The notes: generated by a model from the sequence alone, not told the origin. Positions 37,548 to 47,502 are shown, numbered from the stretch's first letter. The stretch: DNA of 64,000 bases from Mycolicibacter icosiumassiliensis (GCF_900078685.2 NZ_LT546166.1:1368200-1432199); one strand, 5' to 3'. Program-made: numbers and translations.

Positions 37548-38555
37548 TCACGGGAGCGCGTCGAGCAGGTCGGTGTCGGTCGTGGCACCCGCGGTTTCGG
37601 CGGTACGCGCCGACGTCGGTTGATGGTTCTCGGCCAGCCAGCGCTCGGTGTCGATAGCGGCTGCGCAACCCGAAGCGGCGGCGGTGATCGCCTGGCGATA
37701 CCTGCGGTCCACCAGGTCGCCGGCCGCGAAGACGCCGGCCAGGGACGTGCGTGTGCTGCCGGGCTGGGCCAACACGTAGCCGTCGGAGTCGACGGCCACC
37801 TGATCGCGCACCAACGCCGAACGCGGGTCGTGACCGATCGCAACGAACACACCGGTCACCGGGAGTACCGACTCGACACCCGTGGCGTCGCGCAAGCGCA
37901 GTCCGGTGACCGTCTCGCTGCCTTCGACGGCGACGACCGTGCTGTTGGTGACGAACCGGACCTTGTCGTCGGCGCGGGCCCGGGTCACCATGATTCGGGA
38001 GGCGCGGAACTCGTCACGGCGGTGGACCAGTGTCACGCTCCGGGCGAATCGGGTCAGGAAGACGGCCTCCTCCATCGCCGAGTCGCCGCCACCGATCACT
38101 GCGATGTCCTGGTCGCGGAAGAAGAATCCGTCACACGTCGCGCACGAACTCACCCCGCGCCCGAGCAGTGCCTGTTCGCCGGGGACATTCAAGTACCGCG
38201 CCGCCGCACCCATCGCCAGGATGACGGCCCGTGCTCGATGGGTTTCGCCGTCGGCGGTGACAACCGATTTGACCGGGCCGGCCAGGGATACCGAGTCGAT
38301 GTCTTCGGTGCGCAGTTCCGACCCGAATCGCAGCGCCTGCTCTCGCATCCGATCCATCAGCTCGGGGCCGGTGATCCCCTCGGGGAAACCCGGGTAGTTC
38401 TCCACCTCGGTGGTGGTCATCAGCGCACCGCCGAACGATGTGCCCTCGAATACCAGCGGCGCCAATTGCGCACGTGCGGTGTATAGGGCAGCCGTGTAGC
38501 CGGCTGGACCGGAACCGATGACGATCACGTCGTTGACGCTGGTCGTGGCAGTCAT
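37548..38555 (-). CDS. trxB: Thioredoxin reductase-like flavoprotein
   Basis: This 335-residue NADPH-dependent flavoenzyme has FAD motif [20 protein letters not shown], redox centre CATC (C138 and C141) in [16 protein letters not shown] fold [19 protein letters not shown], and the C-terminal [30 protein letters not shown] 38555 is preceded by AAAGG. It is separate from the usual mycobacterial trxB-trxC locus, so it is probably a second copy, likely reducing the thioredoxin encoded at 43.6 kb and through it CysH. Confidence 0.92.
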   Translation of the reverse strand: MTATTSVNDVIVIGSGPAGYTAALYTARAQLAPLVFEGTSFGGALMTTTEVENYPGFPEGITGPELMDRMREQALRFGSELRTEDIDSVSLAGPVKSVVTADGETHRARAVILAMGAAARYLNVPGEQALLGRGVSSCATCDGFFFRDQDIAVIGGGDSAMEEAVFLTRFARSVTLVHRRDEFRASRIMVTRARADDKVRFVTNSTVVAVEGSETVTGLRLRDATGVESVLPVTGVFVAIGHDPRSALVRDQVAVDSDGYVLAQPGSTRTSLAGVFAAGDLVDRRYRQAITAAASGCAAAIDTERWLAENHQPTSARTAETAGATTDTDLLDALP

Positions 38556-38820
38556 TATGGGCCTTTCAGTTTGAGCCAACCTCCGTCGTCCACGGATATC
38601 GGCCAAACGCAATTTGATCAATGATCTCGCCGTGAGGCTACCCTAGACGTCGCACGTCATTTTGTGACGAACAGGTAACGTATTCCGCACACACAACCGG
38701 TAGCTGTAGGGTCACAAAGCGCCGAGGTATAGCGTCAACGACGCAATTGGATTAACGCCACGCCGGGGTCAACGAGGGTTTGTAACAATTAAATGTTGTG
38801 ATTCACCGGCCCGGTCGAAT
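38556..38820. other. First part of the trxB-narK intergenic region
   Basis: This is part of a 498-bp gap between divergent genes. It is notably AT-richer than the rest of the window (for example TTTGATCAATGATC, CAATTAAATGTTGTG) and holds no convincing gene. Promoters for trxB and for the narK side are expected here, but I cannot identify them with confidence. Confidence 0.5.
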
Positions 38821-38872
38821 CCGCGGAGGCCTGCCCGAAACCCTCCGTGGCCTGGGTTAATGTAACCCAGGC
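38821..38872 (+). promoter_or_regulatory. Tandem hairpins upstream of narK
   Basis: Hairpin 1 pairs CCGCGGAGG (38821-38829) with CCTCCGTGG (38842-38850), a 9-bp stem with one G-U pair and a 12-base loop. Hairpin 2 pairs GCCTGGGTTA (38850-38859) with TAACCCAGGC (38863-38872), a perfect 10-bp stem with a 3-base loop. The arms touch at base 38850. There is no T-run, so a plain terminator is unlikely. It could be an operator dyad or a structured leader, about 180 bp before narK. GCCCGCTA (near 38917) and TAGCGGGC (near 39005) could form a further long-range pair. Confidence 0.45.
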
Positions 38873-39053
38873 GGGCATTCTCTCGCTGGCTGAGTGCACG
38901 ATAAACATCGGTCGGCCCGCTAATTTTGATGGCGATAGTTCTTCAATTTGCCGGGGCGGTCGCTCACTGGTAATCGACAGCAATTATTACGGAGCCCATG
39001 AACTAGCGGGCGTACTGTCCACGGCGACCTGCTTACGGCTGCTAGGAGTTTGA

Positions 39054-40514
39054 ATGACGCATCGTCATCAAATTGTTGACTGGAATCCAGAAGATATCGC
39101 TGCCTGGGAAAACGGCAACAAGAAGATCGCGCGGCGCAACCTGTTTTGCATGATGGCCGCCGACCACGTCGCCTTCTCGATCTGGGCGCTCTGGTCGGTC
39201 ATGGTGCTGTTCATGCCGCAATCCGAGTACGGGATCGGGACCGGCGACAAGTTGCTGATCAGTGCCACCGCCACCTTGACCGGGGCCGCGCTGCGGATCC
39301 CCTACACCCTGGCGGTGGCGCGATACGGCGGTCGCAACTGGACGGTGTTCTCGGCGTTGCTGCTGCTCATCCCGACCGTCTGGACCATTCTCCTGTTGGC
39401 CAACCCGGGCCAACCTCTGTGGATGTACGTGATATGCGCCGCACTAACAGGATGCGGAGGCGCCAACTACGCCGCGTCGCTGGCGAACATCAACGCCTTC
39501 TACCCGCACCGGCTCAAGGGCGGGGCACTGGGTCTCAGCGCCGGCATCGGCAACCTAGGAGTGGCCGGCGTCCAGGTGGTGGGCCTGGTGGTCCTCAGCA
39601 CCGTCGGGAGCAAACCGTACTGGGTATGTAGCGTCTACCTCGTTCTTTCGGTAGCCGTGGCGATAGCGGCGGCGCTGTTCATGGACAACCTGGACCACGC
39701 CATCGAGGTGGATACGCTGGGGATCATCCTGCGCGTACCGGACACCTGGGTCCTTGCGCTGCTCTACGTCGGCACCTTCGGGACGTTCATCGGATTCTCG
39801 TTCGCATTCGGGCAGGTGCTGACGGTCAATTTCATCGCGGCAGGACAAGGCGTCAAGGAGGCGTCATTGCACGCTGCCCAGTACGCGTGGATCGGGCCGC
39901 TGCTGGGGGCGCTGTCACGGATCTATGGTGGCCGACTGTCGGATCGGGTCGGCGGCAGCAGGGTCACCTTTGTCGTCTTCGTCGGGATGATCGCCACCAC
40001 GGCCGCATTGATCGCCATCAGTATCCACAGTGATCACTCTGCGGGCCATACCACCGCCGGCACCATGGTCGGATACGTCACGTGCTTGCTCTGTCTGTTC
40101 ACGCTGGCCGGATTCGGCAAGGGCTCGGTGTTCAAGATGATTCCCGCGGTCATCGAAGCGCGCAGTCACTCGCTGGGTATCGATGAGACCGAACGCCGCC
40201 ATTGGTCGCGGAGCGCGTCAGGGGCGTTGATCGGGTTTGCCGCGGCAACCGGGGCGGCCGGCGGTGTCGGCGTGGACATGGCTTTGCGCGCGTCGTACCA
40301 CAGCACCGGATCGGACACATCGGCTTTCTGCCTGTTCCTGGTGATCTACGCCGCGGCCGCCGCGATCACCTGGCTGGTGTACGTGCGCCGGCCCTATGCC
40401 AGTCGGTCGGTCATGCCGGGACGAACTGTCGTCGAGCCGCTGGCCACGGTAGGTGCGGTGGCGGCCAGTGAGGTGTTGGTCGGAATGCCGATTTCCGGAG
40501 AAGAAGCCCGCTGA
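39054..40514 (+). CDS. narK: NarK-type nitrate/nitrite transporter (MFS, NNP family)
   Basis: This 486-residue protein has about 12 hydrophobic helices and closely resembles mycobacterial NarK3. Both nitrate signature motifs are present: NINAFYPHRLKGGALGLSAGIGNLGVAGVQ and, in the second half, LAGFGKGSVFKMIPAV. Arg in ALRIPYTLAVAR fits the substrate-binding position. It presumably moves nitrate or nitrite, though no nitrate or nitrite reductase is visible in the window. It sits in a sulfur-assimilation block, so a different oxyanion is conceivable but unsupported. AGGAG precedes the ATG by 7 bases. Confidence 0.88.
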   Translation: MTHRHQIVDWNPEDIAAWENGNKKIARRNLFCMMAADHVAFSIWALWSVMVLFMPQSEYGIGTGDKLLISATATLTGAALRIPYTLAVARYGGRNWTVFSALLLLIPTVWTILLLANPGQPLWMYVICAALTGCGGANYAASLANINAFYPHRLKGGALGLSAGIGNLGVAGVQVVGLVVLSTVGSKPYWVCSVYLVLSVAVAIAAALFMDNLDHAIEVDTLGIILRVPDTWVLALLYVGTFGTFIGFSFAFGQVLTVNFIAAGQGVKEASLHAAQYAWIGPLLGALSRIYGGRLSDRVGGSRVTFVVFVGMIATTAALIAISIHSDHSAGHTTAGTMVGYVTCLLCLFTLAGFGKGSVFKMIPAVIEARSHSLGIDETERRHWSRSASGALIGFAAATGAAGGVGVDMALRASYHSTGSDTSAFCLFLVIYAAAAAITWLVYVRRPYASRSVMPGRTVVEPLATVGAVAASEVLVGMPISGEEAR

Positions 40515-41101
40515 TACGCCGGCGCCGACCTGCCAGGGTGGTGCCGAGACTTGACCGGAAGGAGGGAGTGACGGGTGATGGTCGACAGCTGCAGTGGAGT
40601 AGGCAAGGGGCGTGGCGTCATAGTCCGTCGGCATTTCCTACCTTCAATGCCCCAAAGCAAAGCCACGGTTGAGGGATGCCTGCAACGCCGCCGTCATCGG
40701 CAATGGCGGACCCGGGGTTCCTAGCAATCGGTCCGGCTAATCGGACGCACGCGGCGCCACTGCGCGGCTCGATGCCGCAACGCGTCACGTCGACGAAGCC
40801 AAGGCGTGTGAACCCGCTGACCAGCAACGAGGGTGAGCACTCTGTGTGATGGCCGGTCAATGGTCCCCTGCAATGTCGCAGGAGTCGAGTCTGGCGCAGC
40901 AGTGTGGCTGCGCGGCGGTCCAACCGACCCGGTGCGTCGTGAGTCGGCGCGGCGGCCCGCTTGCCCATTCTTCGGGCAACGAATTCAGTCCTTTCGAATA
41001 CACGAAATGGTGCAGCTCGCCGATGCGCGGCCGCAGTCCTATCGCCGGTGGTAACCGGTCGAGACAAACATTTGACCCTGGTCGAGAGAGGACTCGAGAA
41101 A
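40515..41101. other. 587-bp intergenic region before the PPE pair
   Basis: I see no convincing gene on either strand here. Open frames exist but have no ribosome site, codon bias or recognisable protein. GGAAGGAGGGAG near 40558 resembles a ribosome-binding site but leads to no long frame. The region probably holds the PPE promoter. Confidence 0.5.
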
Positions 41102-42325
41102 GTGGATTTTGGGAATTTACCGCCGGAAGTCAATTCGGCCCGGATGTATGCCGGGCCGGGCTCAGGCCCGCTGGTGGCGGCTGCCGGGGCGTGGGACGGG
41201 TTGGCGGGGCAACTCGAAACCGCGTCACGCACCTACGCCCGGGTGATCGCGACACTGGAGGAGGAGGGGTGGTCCGGCTGGTCGTCGGAGGCGATGGCCA
41301 CTGCCGTGAAGCCGTACGTGATGTGGATGACAACGCTGGGGTCCCAGGCCGCCGAGGCGGCCACCAAGGCCCGGGCGGCAGCGGTCGCCTACCAGCACGC
41401 CTTCGCCGCAACCGTGCCCCCCAAGCTGGTCGCCGCCAACCGCGCCGAGTTCGCGAACCTGGTGGACACCGACTACCTCGGCTGCAATACCACCGCGATC
41501 GCCGCCGTCGAGGCCGCTTACGCCGAGATGTGGGCCCAAGATGCCGCGGCGATGTACTCCTATGCCGCCTCATCGTCCGCCGCGACCAGGCTGACCGTCC
41601 TCACCGCACCGCCGCAGACCACCAACCCGGGCGGTCAAAGTGGCCAGGCGGCTGCGGTGGGGCAGGCCGTCGGCTCCACCACCGCCGGCAACGCCCAGGC
41701 GTCCGTGTCGCAGCTGATTTCGGCGGTCCCCCACGCGCTGCAAACTTTGGCGACAGGAGGCTCCGCCTCCTCGGTTTCGGCAGCGGTTCCGTCAGCCCCC
41801 GGGGCGTTTTCCTCGCTGCTGAGCACCATGAGCGGGATCAACACGTTCTCCGGCCCGGTGTCGCTGGCCGCGGGTTTGAGCCGTACCTGGTCGTCGGCGG
41901 GCAGTTTCGGATACGCCGCCAAGCGGGACTACGAAACGCAGATCGCAGCGAAGGAACCCAAGCCGGAGCCGCAGGCGCCGCTGGCGCCGCTGGCGCCGCC
42001 GAGCGAGGGTAACGTCCCCGCGGCGCGTCCGTCCGGCATCGGTGCTCCGGCGATGGCCAGTCTGGGCGGAGCGGGACTGGTCGGCAGATTGTCGGTGCCG
42101 AACGGCTGGGCGCCGGCGGTGCCGGCGGCGCCGGTCAGTAACGAGCCGGTGGAGACCACTCTCGGGGGGGCCCCCGCCGCGGAGGCGAGCCCGCCCGTGC
42201 TCAGTGGTGCGCCCACGGCGGGTATCGGCGGGGCGGCGGGTGCGGCGAGCCGCGCCACGGTGAGCAGCGTCTTGCGCGTGGGTCCTCGCCGCTTCAAAAT
42301 GCCCCGCCCGTCGTTCGGAGGCTAG
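41102..42325 (+). CDS. PPE-family protein, SVP subfamily
   Basis: This 407-residue protein starts at GTG with [20 protein letters not shown], placing Pro-Pro-Glu at residues 7-9. The helical PPE domain (about 170 residues) includes [16 protein letters not shown] with the WxG-type turn and [21 protein letters not shown]. The C-terminal part has the SVP motif [12 protein letters not shown] and ends [12 protein letters not shown], shared with the next gene. PPE proteins are secreted by ESX systems; some SVP members act in nutrient uptake across the mycomembrane. AGAGGA precedes the start. A second PPE gene follows after 74 bp. No PE partner or ESX gene is nearby. Confidence 0.93.
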   Translation: MDFGNLPPEVNSARMYAGPGSGPLVAAAGAWDGLAGQLETASRTYARVIATLEEEGWSGWSSEAMATAVKPYVMWMTTLGSQAAEAATKARAAAVAYQHAFAATVPPKLVAANRAEFANLVDTDYLGCNTTAIAAVEAAYAEMWAQDAAAMYSYAASSSAATRLTVLTAPPQTTNPGGQSGQAAAVGQAVGSTTAGNAQASVSQLISAVPHALQTLATGGSASSVSAAVPSAPGAFSSLLSTMSGINTFSGPVSLAAGLSRTWSSAGSFGYAAKRDYETQIAAKEPKPEPQAPLAPLAPPSEGNVPAARPSGIGAPAMASLGGAGLVGRLSVPNGWAPAVPAAPVSNEPVETTLGGAPAAEASPPVLSGAPTAGIGGAAGAASRATVSSVLRVGPRRFKMPRPSFGG

Positions 42326-42399
42326 CGACCCGAGCAAGGCTGCCGGCAAATCCGGCTGTGCTGCGGTCGCGTGCACGGACATCGTGAAAGGAAGGGTCC

Positions 42400-43584
42400 A
42401 TGGTTGATTTCGGGGCATTGCCGCCGGAGATCAACTCTGCGCGTATGTATTTCGGTCCTGGGGCGGCGCCGATGATGGCTGCCGCGGCGGCGTGGAACGA
42501 GCTGGCCGTGGAGCTGGGTGCGGCGGCCTGCGCATGTGCGGCCGCGACCGTGGATCTGAGGGAGACTTGGGAGGGCCCGTCGTCCGCGTCGATGGAGATG
42601 GCCATCGAACCCTACATCGCGTGGATCAACGAGACTGCGGCCCAGGCTGAACAGTCGGCCATCCAGGCCACTGCCGCAGCCGCCGCCTATGAAGCCGCTT
42701 TCGCCGTCACCGTGCCTCCACCGGTGATCGAGGCCAACCGGACACTGTTGATGTCGCTGATCGCGACCAACTTCCTGGGGCAGAACAGCTCAGCGATCGC
42801 TGCTGCGGAAGCGGCGTATGCCGAGATGTGGGCGCAAGACGCCGCGGCGATGTACGGGTATGCCGCATCCTCCTCGGCGGCGACCACGCTCACCCGGTTC
42901 AACCAAGCACCGAAAGTCACCAGCCAGTCCGCCGCGGCGGCGCGAGCGGCTGGCAGCGCCGCCGCCGGAGAGGCCCGGACTGTGGTGTCGCAGCTGATGT
43001 CGGCGTTGGGTCAGCAGCTGCACAGTCTGGCATCGGCGGGGCCGCTGAGTGCGGGCACGACCAGCTCCGGCACGGAGGGTGCGCTGTCGCCGTTGCTCAC
43101 GGCATTCAGTGACTTCAACATTCTGACCGGCCCGATCAACCCCGTCTGGCAGTGGACCTATGCGGCGTTCAGGCAGGGACATTTCATCCTGAGGGCGAAA
43201 GCGGACTTCGAGCGCCACGCCGGTGGCGGTTCCGGCGAAGCCCCCCGGCTCGTGGAGACCGCCCCGGCGTCCCGGCCGCCTGCGCCCGCATCGCGCGGAC
43301 CGGTCGACGCTGTTATCGGGCGGGCGACTCTGGTCGGCAAGCTGTCGGTTCCGCCGGCCTGGGCGTCGGCGGAGTCGGCGTCTGATGCAGTGGCCGAGAT
43401 GCCACGTGCCGTGGGAACCGGCTTCCGAGCTCTGCCGGGATGGGCGCATGCGCCGACGAACACGCCCGCCGGATTCCCCCCGGGGGCTATCAGCTCGATA
43501 CGGGCTGCCCCGGCGGCGGGCAAAAAGGTGTTGGCCATGCGGGATCGTCGGTTCAAGATGCCGCGCCCCGCCACCGGTGGATAG
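42400..43584 (+). CDS. PPE-family protein, SVP subfamily (second copy)
   Basis: This is a 394-residue PPE-SVP protein with [21 protein letters not shown] at the start, [13 protein letters not shown] in the PPE domain, [24 protein letters not shown], the SVP motif [12 protein letters not shown], and the same end [12 protein letters not shown] as its neighbour. The pair is a tandem duplication that has diverged mainly in the linker between PPE domain and SVP motif. AAAGGAAGG precedes the ATG. It converges with trxA, 3 bases away. Its place beside a transporter gene suggests, but does not prove, a role in solute passage through the outer membrane. Confidence 0.94.
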   Translation: MVDFGALPPEINSARMYFGPGAAPMMAAAAAWNELAVELGAAACACAAATVDLRETWEGPSSASMEMAIEPYIAWINETAAQAEQSAIQATAAAAAYEAAFAVTVPPPVIEANRTLLMSLIATNFLGQNSSAIAAAEAAYAEMWAQDAAAMYGYAASSSAATTLTRFNQAPKVTSQSAAAARAAGSAAAGEARTVVSQLMSALGQQLHSLASAGPLSAGTTSSGTEGALSPLLTAFSDFNILTGPINPVWQWTYAAFRQGHFILRAKADFERHAGGGSGEAPRLVETAPASRPPAPASRGPVDAVIGRATLVGKLSVPPAWASAESASDAVAEMPRAVGTGFRALPGWAHAPTNTPAGFPPGAISSIRAAPAAGKKVLAMRDRRFKMPRPATGG

Positions 43585-43587
43585 CCG

Positions 43588-43926
43588 TCAATCATGTTCG
43601 GCGAGTATTCGCAACAGTGCCGCCTTGCCCTTGGTACCGGTGATCCGGGTTACCGGCTCACCGTCCCTGAACAGGATCAGTGTCGGGATCGAGGAGATCT
43701 GGAACTGCCGGGCGGTCTCGGGATTGGCGTCGACATCGAGTTTGGCGACCACGAGCTGGTCGGCCTTCTCTCCGGCGATCTCTTCGAGCACCGGGGCGAT
43801 CATCTTGCACGGACCGCACCAGGTAGCCCAGAAATCAACGAGCACAGGGAGTTTGCTGGACAGCACATCCGAGGTGAAGGAAGCGTCGGTGACGGTCACT
43901 GTGGCGGGATCGTTGATGTCGGGCAT
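43588..43926 (-). CDS. trxA: Thioredoxin
   Basis: This 112-residue cytosolic thioredoxin has WCGPC at residues 36-40 (C37, C40) in LVDFWATWCGPCKMIAPVLEE and the cis-Pro loop QISSIPTLILFRDGE. The ATG at 43926 gives the standard length; upstream residues are unconserved. It precedes no other gene on its strand and lies 78 bases after the sirB stop, so it could be the last gene of the sirA-cysH-sirB-trxA unit. Thioredoxin is the natural electron donor for the APS reductase CysH. Confidence 0.95.
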   Translation of the reverse strand: MPDINDPATVTVTDASFTSDVLSSKLPVLVDFWATWCGPCKMIAPVLEEIAGEKADQLVVAKLDVDANPETARQFQISSIPTLILFRDGEPVTRITGTKGKAALLRILAEHD

Positions 43927-44003
43927 CGTGGAAGTCCTGTCGATTCTCGATTTGTTGCCGCTCTCGGCCGAAGCGGTCATCGGAGCGGTTGGCGTTGCTG
44001 GGA

Positions 44004-44717
44004 TCAGGCGGCGGCCGGCTGAGCCAGCGCCCGGTCGTAGCGGTTCGCCACCGTCTCGGCGACGAGCGGATGCGCCCCCAACGGTGCCGCAAGCGGAATC
44101 CTGCTCTCCGCAGCAAATTTCACCACACGGTCAAGCAAAAGACCCGGAGCCAGGAACCAGGGTGCGATCACCACCCGGCGGATCCCGCGTCGACGCAACT
44201 GTTCTACGGCTTGCCCCGGCGTCCTGCCCGATCCGGTCACGAACGCGGTCGTCGCTGCGGCCCAACAGGTATCGGCGGCCAGCTTGGAAGCTACCTGAAG
44301 AGTCCGGGCATTCGCCTCGGCAACGGAAGATCCCACCGCGGTCACCACCACGCCGAGCTCGGTGTCGAATTTGGAGACGCCCAGTTCAGCCAACCGGTCG
44401 TGCATCACGGTGATCAACCGGTCGTCCTCACCGAGCGGGTCCGCATTTCGCAGCGCGGTCCGGCAATTCCTCACCTGCTCGGGAATGTCGATGCGGGCGT
44501 GATAGGCGCTCGACAGCAGGAACGGCGTCAGCACTGCTCGCCGCCCGATCGGCAGCGCGGCGAGAACGTCCCGGAGACTCGGTGCATTGTGCTCCAAGAA
44601 CGCCACCTGCACGTCCAGCCGCGGACGGCTCTCGGCCAACCGGTCGGCCACGGAGCGCAGGTTCGCCGCTGATCGCGGATCTCTGCTCCCGTGAGCGGCC
44701 AGAATGAGCGGAGTCAT
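44004..44717 (-). CDS. sirB: Sirohydrochlorin chelatase (CbiX/SirB-type)
   Basis: This 237-residue cytosolic protein has two related CbiX halves. Motif LILAAHGSRDPRSAANL places the metal-binding His at residue 9, and LTPFLLSSAYHARIDIP contains the second His; the C-terminal half repeats the fold (VVIAPWFLAPGLLLDRV). It inserts Fe2+ into sirohydrochlorin to make the siroheme needed by SirA. The ATG at 44717 overlaps the cysH stop (ATGA), so it is coupled to cysH. The same order, sirA-cysH-chelatase, is found in M. tuberculosis (Rv2391-Rv2393) at another chromosomal place. Confidence 0.9.
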   Translation of the reverse strand: MTPLILAAHGSRDPRSAANLRSVADRLAESRPRLDVQVAFLEHNAPSLRDVLAALPIGRRAVLTPFLLSSAYHARIDIPEQVRNCRTALRNADPLGEDDRLITVMHDRLAELGVSKFDTELGVVVTAVGSSVAEANARTLQVASKLAADTCWAAATTAFVTGSGRTPGQAVEQLRRRGIRRVVIAPWFLAPGLLLDRVVKFAAESRIPLAAPLGAHPLVAETVANRYDRALAQPAAA

Positions 44718-45418
44718 GAGGAGTGCAGCCCGCACTCGGTCTTGTTGCTACCCTGCCAGCGCCCGCTGCGCGGATCTGAACCCGGCGCCGGCTTGGCGGT
44801 GCACGGAGCACAGCCGATCGACGGATAACCCTCGTCCACCAGCGGATTGACCAGTATGTGATGCTCAGTGATGTAGTCTGCCATGTCCTGGTCCGACCAG
44901 GCGGCGATCGGATTGATCTTGACCAGGTGGAACTGTTCGTCGTAGGAGATCAGCGGTGCGTTGGCGCGGGTCGGCGCCTCCACCCGGCGCAACCCGGTCA
45001 CCCATGCCGAGTAGTTGCGAAGTGTTCTGGACAACGGCTCGACCTTGCGCAGCCGGCAGCACAACGCAGGATCGCTGGCGAACAGATCCTTGCCGTAGGC
45101 GGCGTCCTGCTCGGCCACGGTCTGCTCCGGTAGGACATTCACCACCTCGATGTCGTAGGCCGCCATCGCCGCGTCGCGGGTGCCGATGGTTTCCGCGAAG
45201 TGGTACCCGGTGTCCAAGAACAACACCGGAACTCCGGGGCGAACCTTGGCAGCCAGGTCGACGAGCACCGCATCCGCCATGTTCGACGCCACCACGTATC
45301 CGCAAGCGTCGTCCCCGCCGAAGTTCTCGTCGGTCCAGCGCAGCAGCTCGATGGCTGTCGCATCGACGAGCTCAGCTGCCCCGCGGGCCGCGAGTTCACG
45401 CAACTTGGATTCGTCCAA
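44714..45418 (-). CDS. cysH: Adenylylsulfate (APS) reductase CysH
   Basis: This 234-residue iron-sulfur enzyme reduces APS to sulfite with thioredoxin. The phosphosulfate site lies in VVASNMADAVLVDLAAK and FLDTGYHFAETIGTRD. The [4Fe-4S] cysteines, diagnostic of APS rather than PAPS reductases, are CCRLRK and GCAPC; the catalytic Cys is in the tail KTECGLHSS. A TTG at 45418 is chosen because AAGGAG stands 6 bases before it; a TTG at 45439 would overlap the sirA stop by 4 bases. APS specificity fits the pathway, since Sat makes APS and no APS kinase is present here. Confidence 0.93.
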   Translation of the reverse strand: MDESKLRELAARGAAELVDATAIELLRWTDENFGGDDACGYVVASNMADAVLVDLAAKVRPGVPVLFLDTGYHFAETIGTRDAAMAAYDIEVVNVLPEQTVAEQDAAYGKDLFASDPALCCRLRKVEPLSRTLRNYSAWVTGLRRVEAPTRANAPLISYDEQFHLVKINPIAAWSDQDMADYITEHHILVNPLVDEGYPSIGCAPCTAKPAPGSDPRSGRWQGSNKTECGLHSS

Positions 45419-45435
45419 CGTATTCTCCTTGATGC

Positions 45436-47103
45436 TCAACGCAGTTCCGCCTCTTCTACCCGGATCGCCCACTGGGCGAAGCGCTCGCCGTCTTCCCGCT
45501 GGTCCACGAACTTGCGCACCACTCGGTCGATGTAGTCGCCGAGTTCATCGCTGGTGATCTTGTGCTGGCGCAGTTTTCGGCCGAACCCGCTGTCGGCGCC
45601 GATGCTTCCCCCGAGGTGCACCTGGAAGCCCTCGACCGAGTTACCGTTGCCGTCGTCGACCAGCTGGCCTTTGAATCCGATGTCGGCGACCTGGATCCGG
45701 GCGCAGGAGTTCGGGCAGCCGTTGATGTTGACGGTGATCGGAACGTCCAGCGTTGCGTTGAGATCGGCCAGCCGCTTCTCGAGTTCGGGGACCAGTGTCT
45801 GTGCACGTACCCGGGTTTCGGCGAAAGACAGCTTGCAGAACTCGATTCCGCTGCACGCCATCAGATTCTTTCGCCACGGTGACGGGCGGGACGGCAATCC
45901 CAACGCATCCAGGCCGGCCACCATCTCGTCGACCTTGTCGTCGGGTACGTCCAAGATCACCAGCTTCTGGTACGGCGTGAATCGAGCCCGCTGCGTTCCG
46001 GCCTGTTCCATCAGGTCGGCCACGGCGCACAGGATTGTTCCGGACACCCGCCCGGCGATGGGTGCGACGCCAATCGCGTTGAGGCCGTTCTTCTGCCGCT
46101 GTACACCGACATGATCGATCGGGTGCGGAACCGGCGTGGGGGCGGGACCGGAGATCAGCTCGCGTTGTAGATATTCGGTCTCCAGAACCTGCCGAAACTT
46201 CTCGACGCCCCAGTCTTTGACGAGGAACTTCAGACGGGCCTTCGAGCGCAGTCGCCGATAGCCGTAGTCGCGGAACAGCTTGGTGACCGCTTCCCAGACG
46301 TCGGGGACTTCGTCAAGGGGCACCCAGACCCCGAGCCGCTGCGCCATCATCGGGTTGGTGGACAGCCCACCGCCGACCCACAGGTCCATCCCGGGACCGA
46401 ACTCCGGATGGTTGACACCGATGAACGCGACGTCGTGGGTCTCGTGTGAGACATCTTGTAGGCCCGAGATCGCCGTCTTGTACTTCCGGGGAAGGTTGGC
46501 GAACTCAGGATTGTCCATGAAGCGCCGCAGGATCTCGTCGATCGCCGGGGAGGGGTCCACTACCTCGTCGACCGAGTCGCCCGCCAGCGGTGAGCCATGG
46601 ATGCCGCGCGGGCAGTCGCCGCAGGCCTCGGTGGTCTGCAGGCCGACCGCGGCAAGACGGTCCCAGATCGCCGGCACGTCCTCGACGTTTATCCAGTGGA
46701 ACTGCACGTTCTCGCGGTCGCCGATATCCGCGGTGTCGCGCGCGAATTCTTGGGAGACCTGGCCGAGCGTGCGCATGGTGGCGACCGACATCGGCTTGCC
46801 GTCCGAACGGACCCGCATCATGAAGTACTTCGCTTCGATGGTGTCGATGTGCTCGTCGCCGGTCCAGGTTCCGTCGTAGCCCTGCTCGCGCTGGGTGTAG
46901 AGCCCCATCCAGCGGAACCGGCCGCGCAGGTCGGTCTTGTCGATACTGTCGAAGCCCTGCTTGCTGTAGACGTTGAGAATGCGGTCGCGCACATTGAGCG
47001 GCGCATCGTCCTGCTTCATCTGCTCGCTGTCGTTGAGCGGCTCACGCTCTCCGAGCGCCCATTGACCCTCGCTGCGCCCCTTGGCTGTTTGGGTGGTGGT
47101 CAT
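45436..47103 (-). CDS. sirA: Ferredoxin-dependent sulfite reductase SirA (NirA)
   Basis: This 555-residue siroheme enzyme reduces sulfite to sulfide with six electrons from ferredoxin. Siroheme/[4Fe-4S] ligands are C417, C423, C463 and C467 (ACSGIEFC, NGCPNSC). Y69 in GLYTQR and C161 in EACGDC occupy the positions of the Tyr-Cys cross-link described in the M. tuberculosis enzyme. ATG 47103 has a perfect AGGAGG with a 6-base spacer. It is the first gene of the minus-strand unit with cysH and sirB, and is divergent from sat. FprA and FdxC, 7 kb away, are the likely electron chain. Confidence 0.95.
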   Translation of the reverse strand: MTTTQTAKGRSEGQWALGEREPLNDSEQMKQDDAPLNVRDRILNVYSKQGFDSIDKTDLRGRFRWMGLYTQREQGYDGTWTGDEHIDTIEAKYFMMRVRSDGKPMSVATMRTLGQVSQEFARDTADIGDRENVQFHWINVEDVPAIWDRLAAVGLQTTEACGDCPRGIHGSPLAGDSVDEVVDPSPAIDEILRRFMDNPEFANLPRKYKTAISGLQDVSHETHDVAFIGVNHPEFGPGMDLWVGGGLSTNPMMAQRLGVWVPLDEVPDVWEAVTKLFRDYGYRRLRSKARLKFLVKDWGVEKFRQVLETEYLQRELISGPAPTPVPHPIDHVGVQRQKNGLNAIGVAPIAGRVSGTILCAVADLMEQAGTQRARFTPYQKLVILDVPDDKVDEMVAGLDALGLPSRPSPWRKNLMACSGIEFCKLSFAETRVRAQTLVPELEKRLADLNATLDVPITVNINGCPNSCARIQVADIGFKGQLVDDGNGNSVEGFQVHLGGSIGADSGFGRKLRQHKITSDELGDYIDRVVRKFVDQREDGERFAQWAIRVEEAELR

Positions 47104-47502
47104 TGTGTTTCCTCCTAAGGAAAGATGTCCTGGCATGCGCCGCCCGCATCAACGCTGTTCTGCTACCCGCCCTGCTACCCAAGAGCAGATCTGAGTCGGC
47201 GATTAACCGGGTACTGCAGTCTTCGGATTGGCCACTCGGTATTGATGATTCCCCGCAGTTGGCACCCTCGGTAGCTCGGCAAACCTTGTGACGCCACAAC
47301 GTTTAGTTGTCGCTGGGGCGGGTGTCATGATGGGCAACTCCCAGTACCGTGAAGACCGTCCGGAAACCTACTGCGCAGCAACGGCGTTCACGGTCCTTTT
47401 AGCGTGGGGAAGATTCTGAGCCGCAAACGTGGCTCGAATCCTGTGGCTCGCAGCACAGTCGCGTCCCCGGACCGCGGAGACTTCAGGAAAGGGAAACAGA
47501 AC
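47104..47502. other. Divergent control region between sirA and sat
   Basis: This 399-bp region holds no supported gene and must contain promoters for both sulfur operons. An inverted repeat ACCGTGAA (47346-47353) / TTCACGGT (47387-47394), followed by CCTTTT, lies about 110 bp before sat and could be an operator or a leader attenuator. CTGCTACCC occurs twice near 47160-47180. A LysR regulator encoded at 52-53 kb is a candidate ligand for this region. Confidence 0.45.

Noticed and set aside
38847..39053. 68-codon frame just before narK
   Set aside because: No ribosome site or homology, and it runs through the hairpin region; more likely leader DNA.
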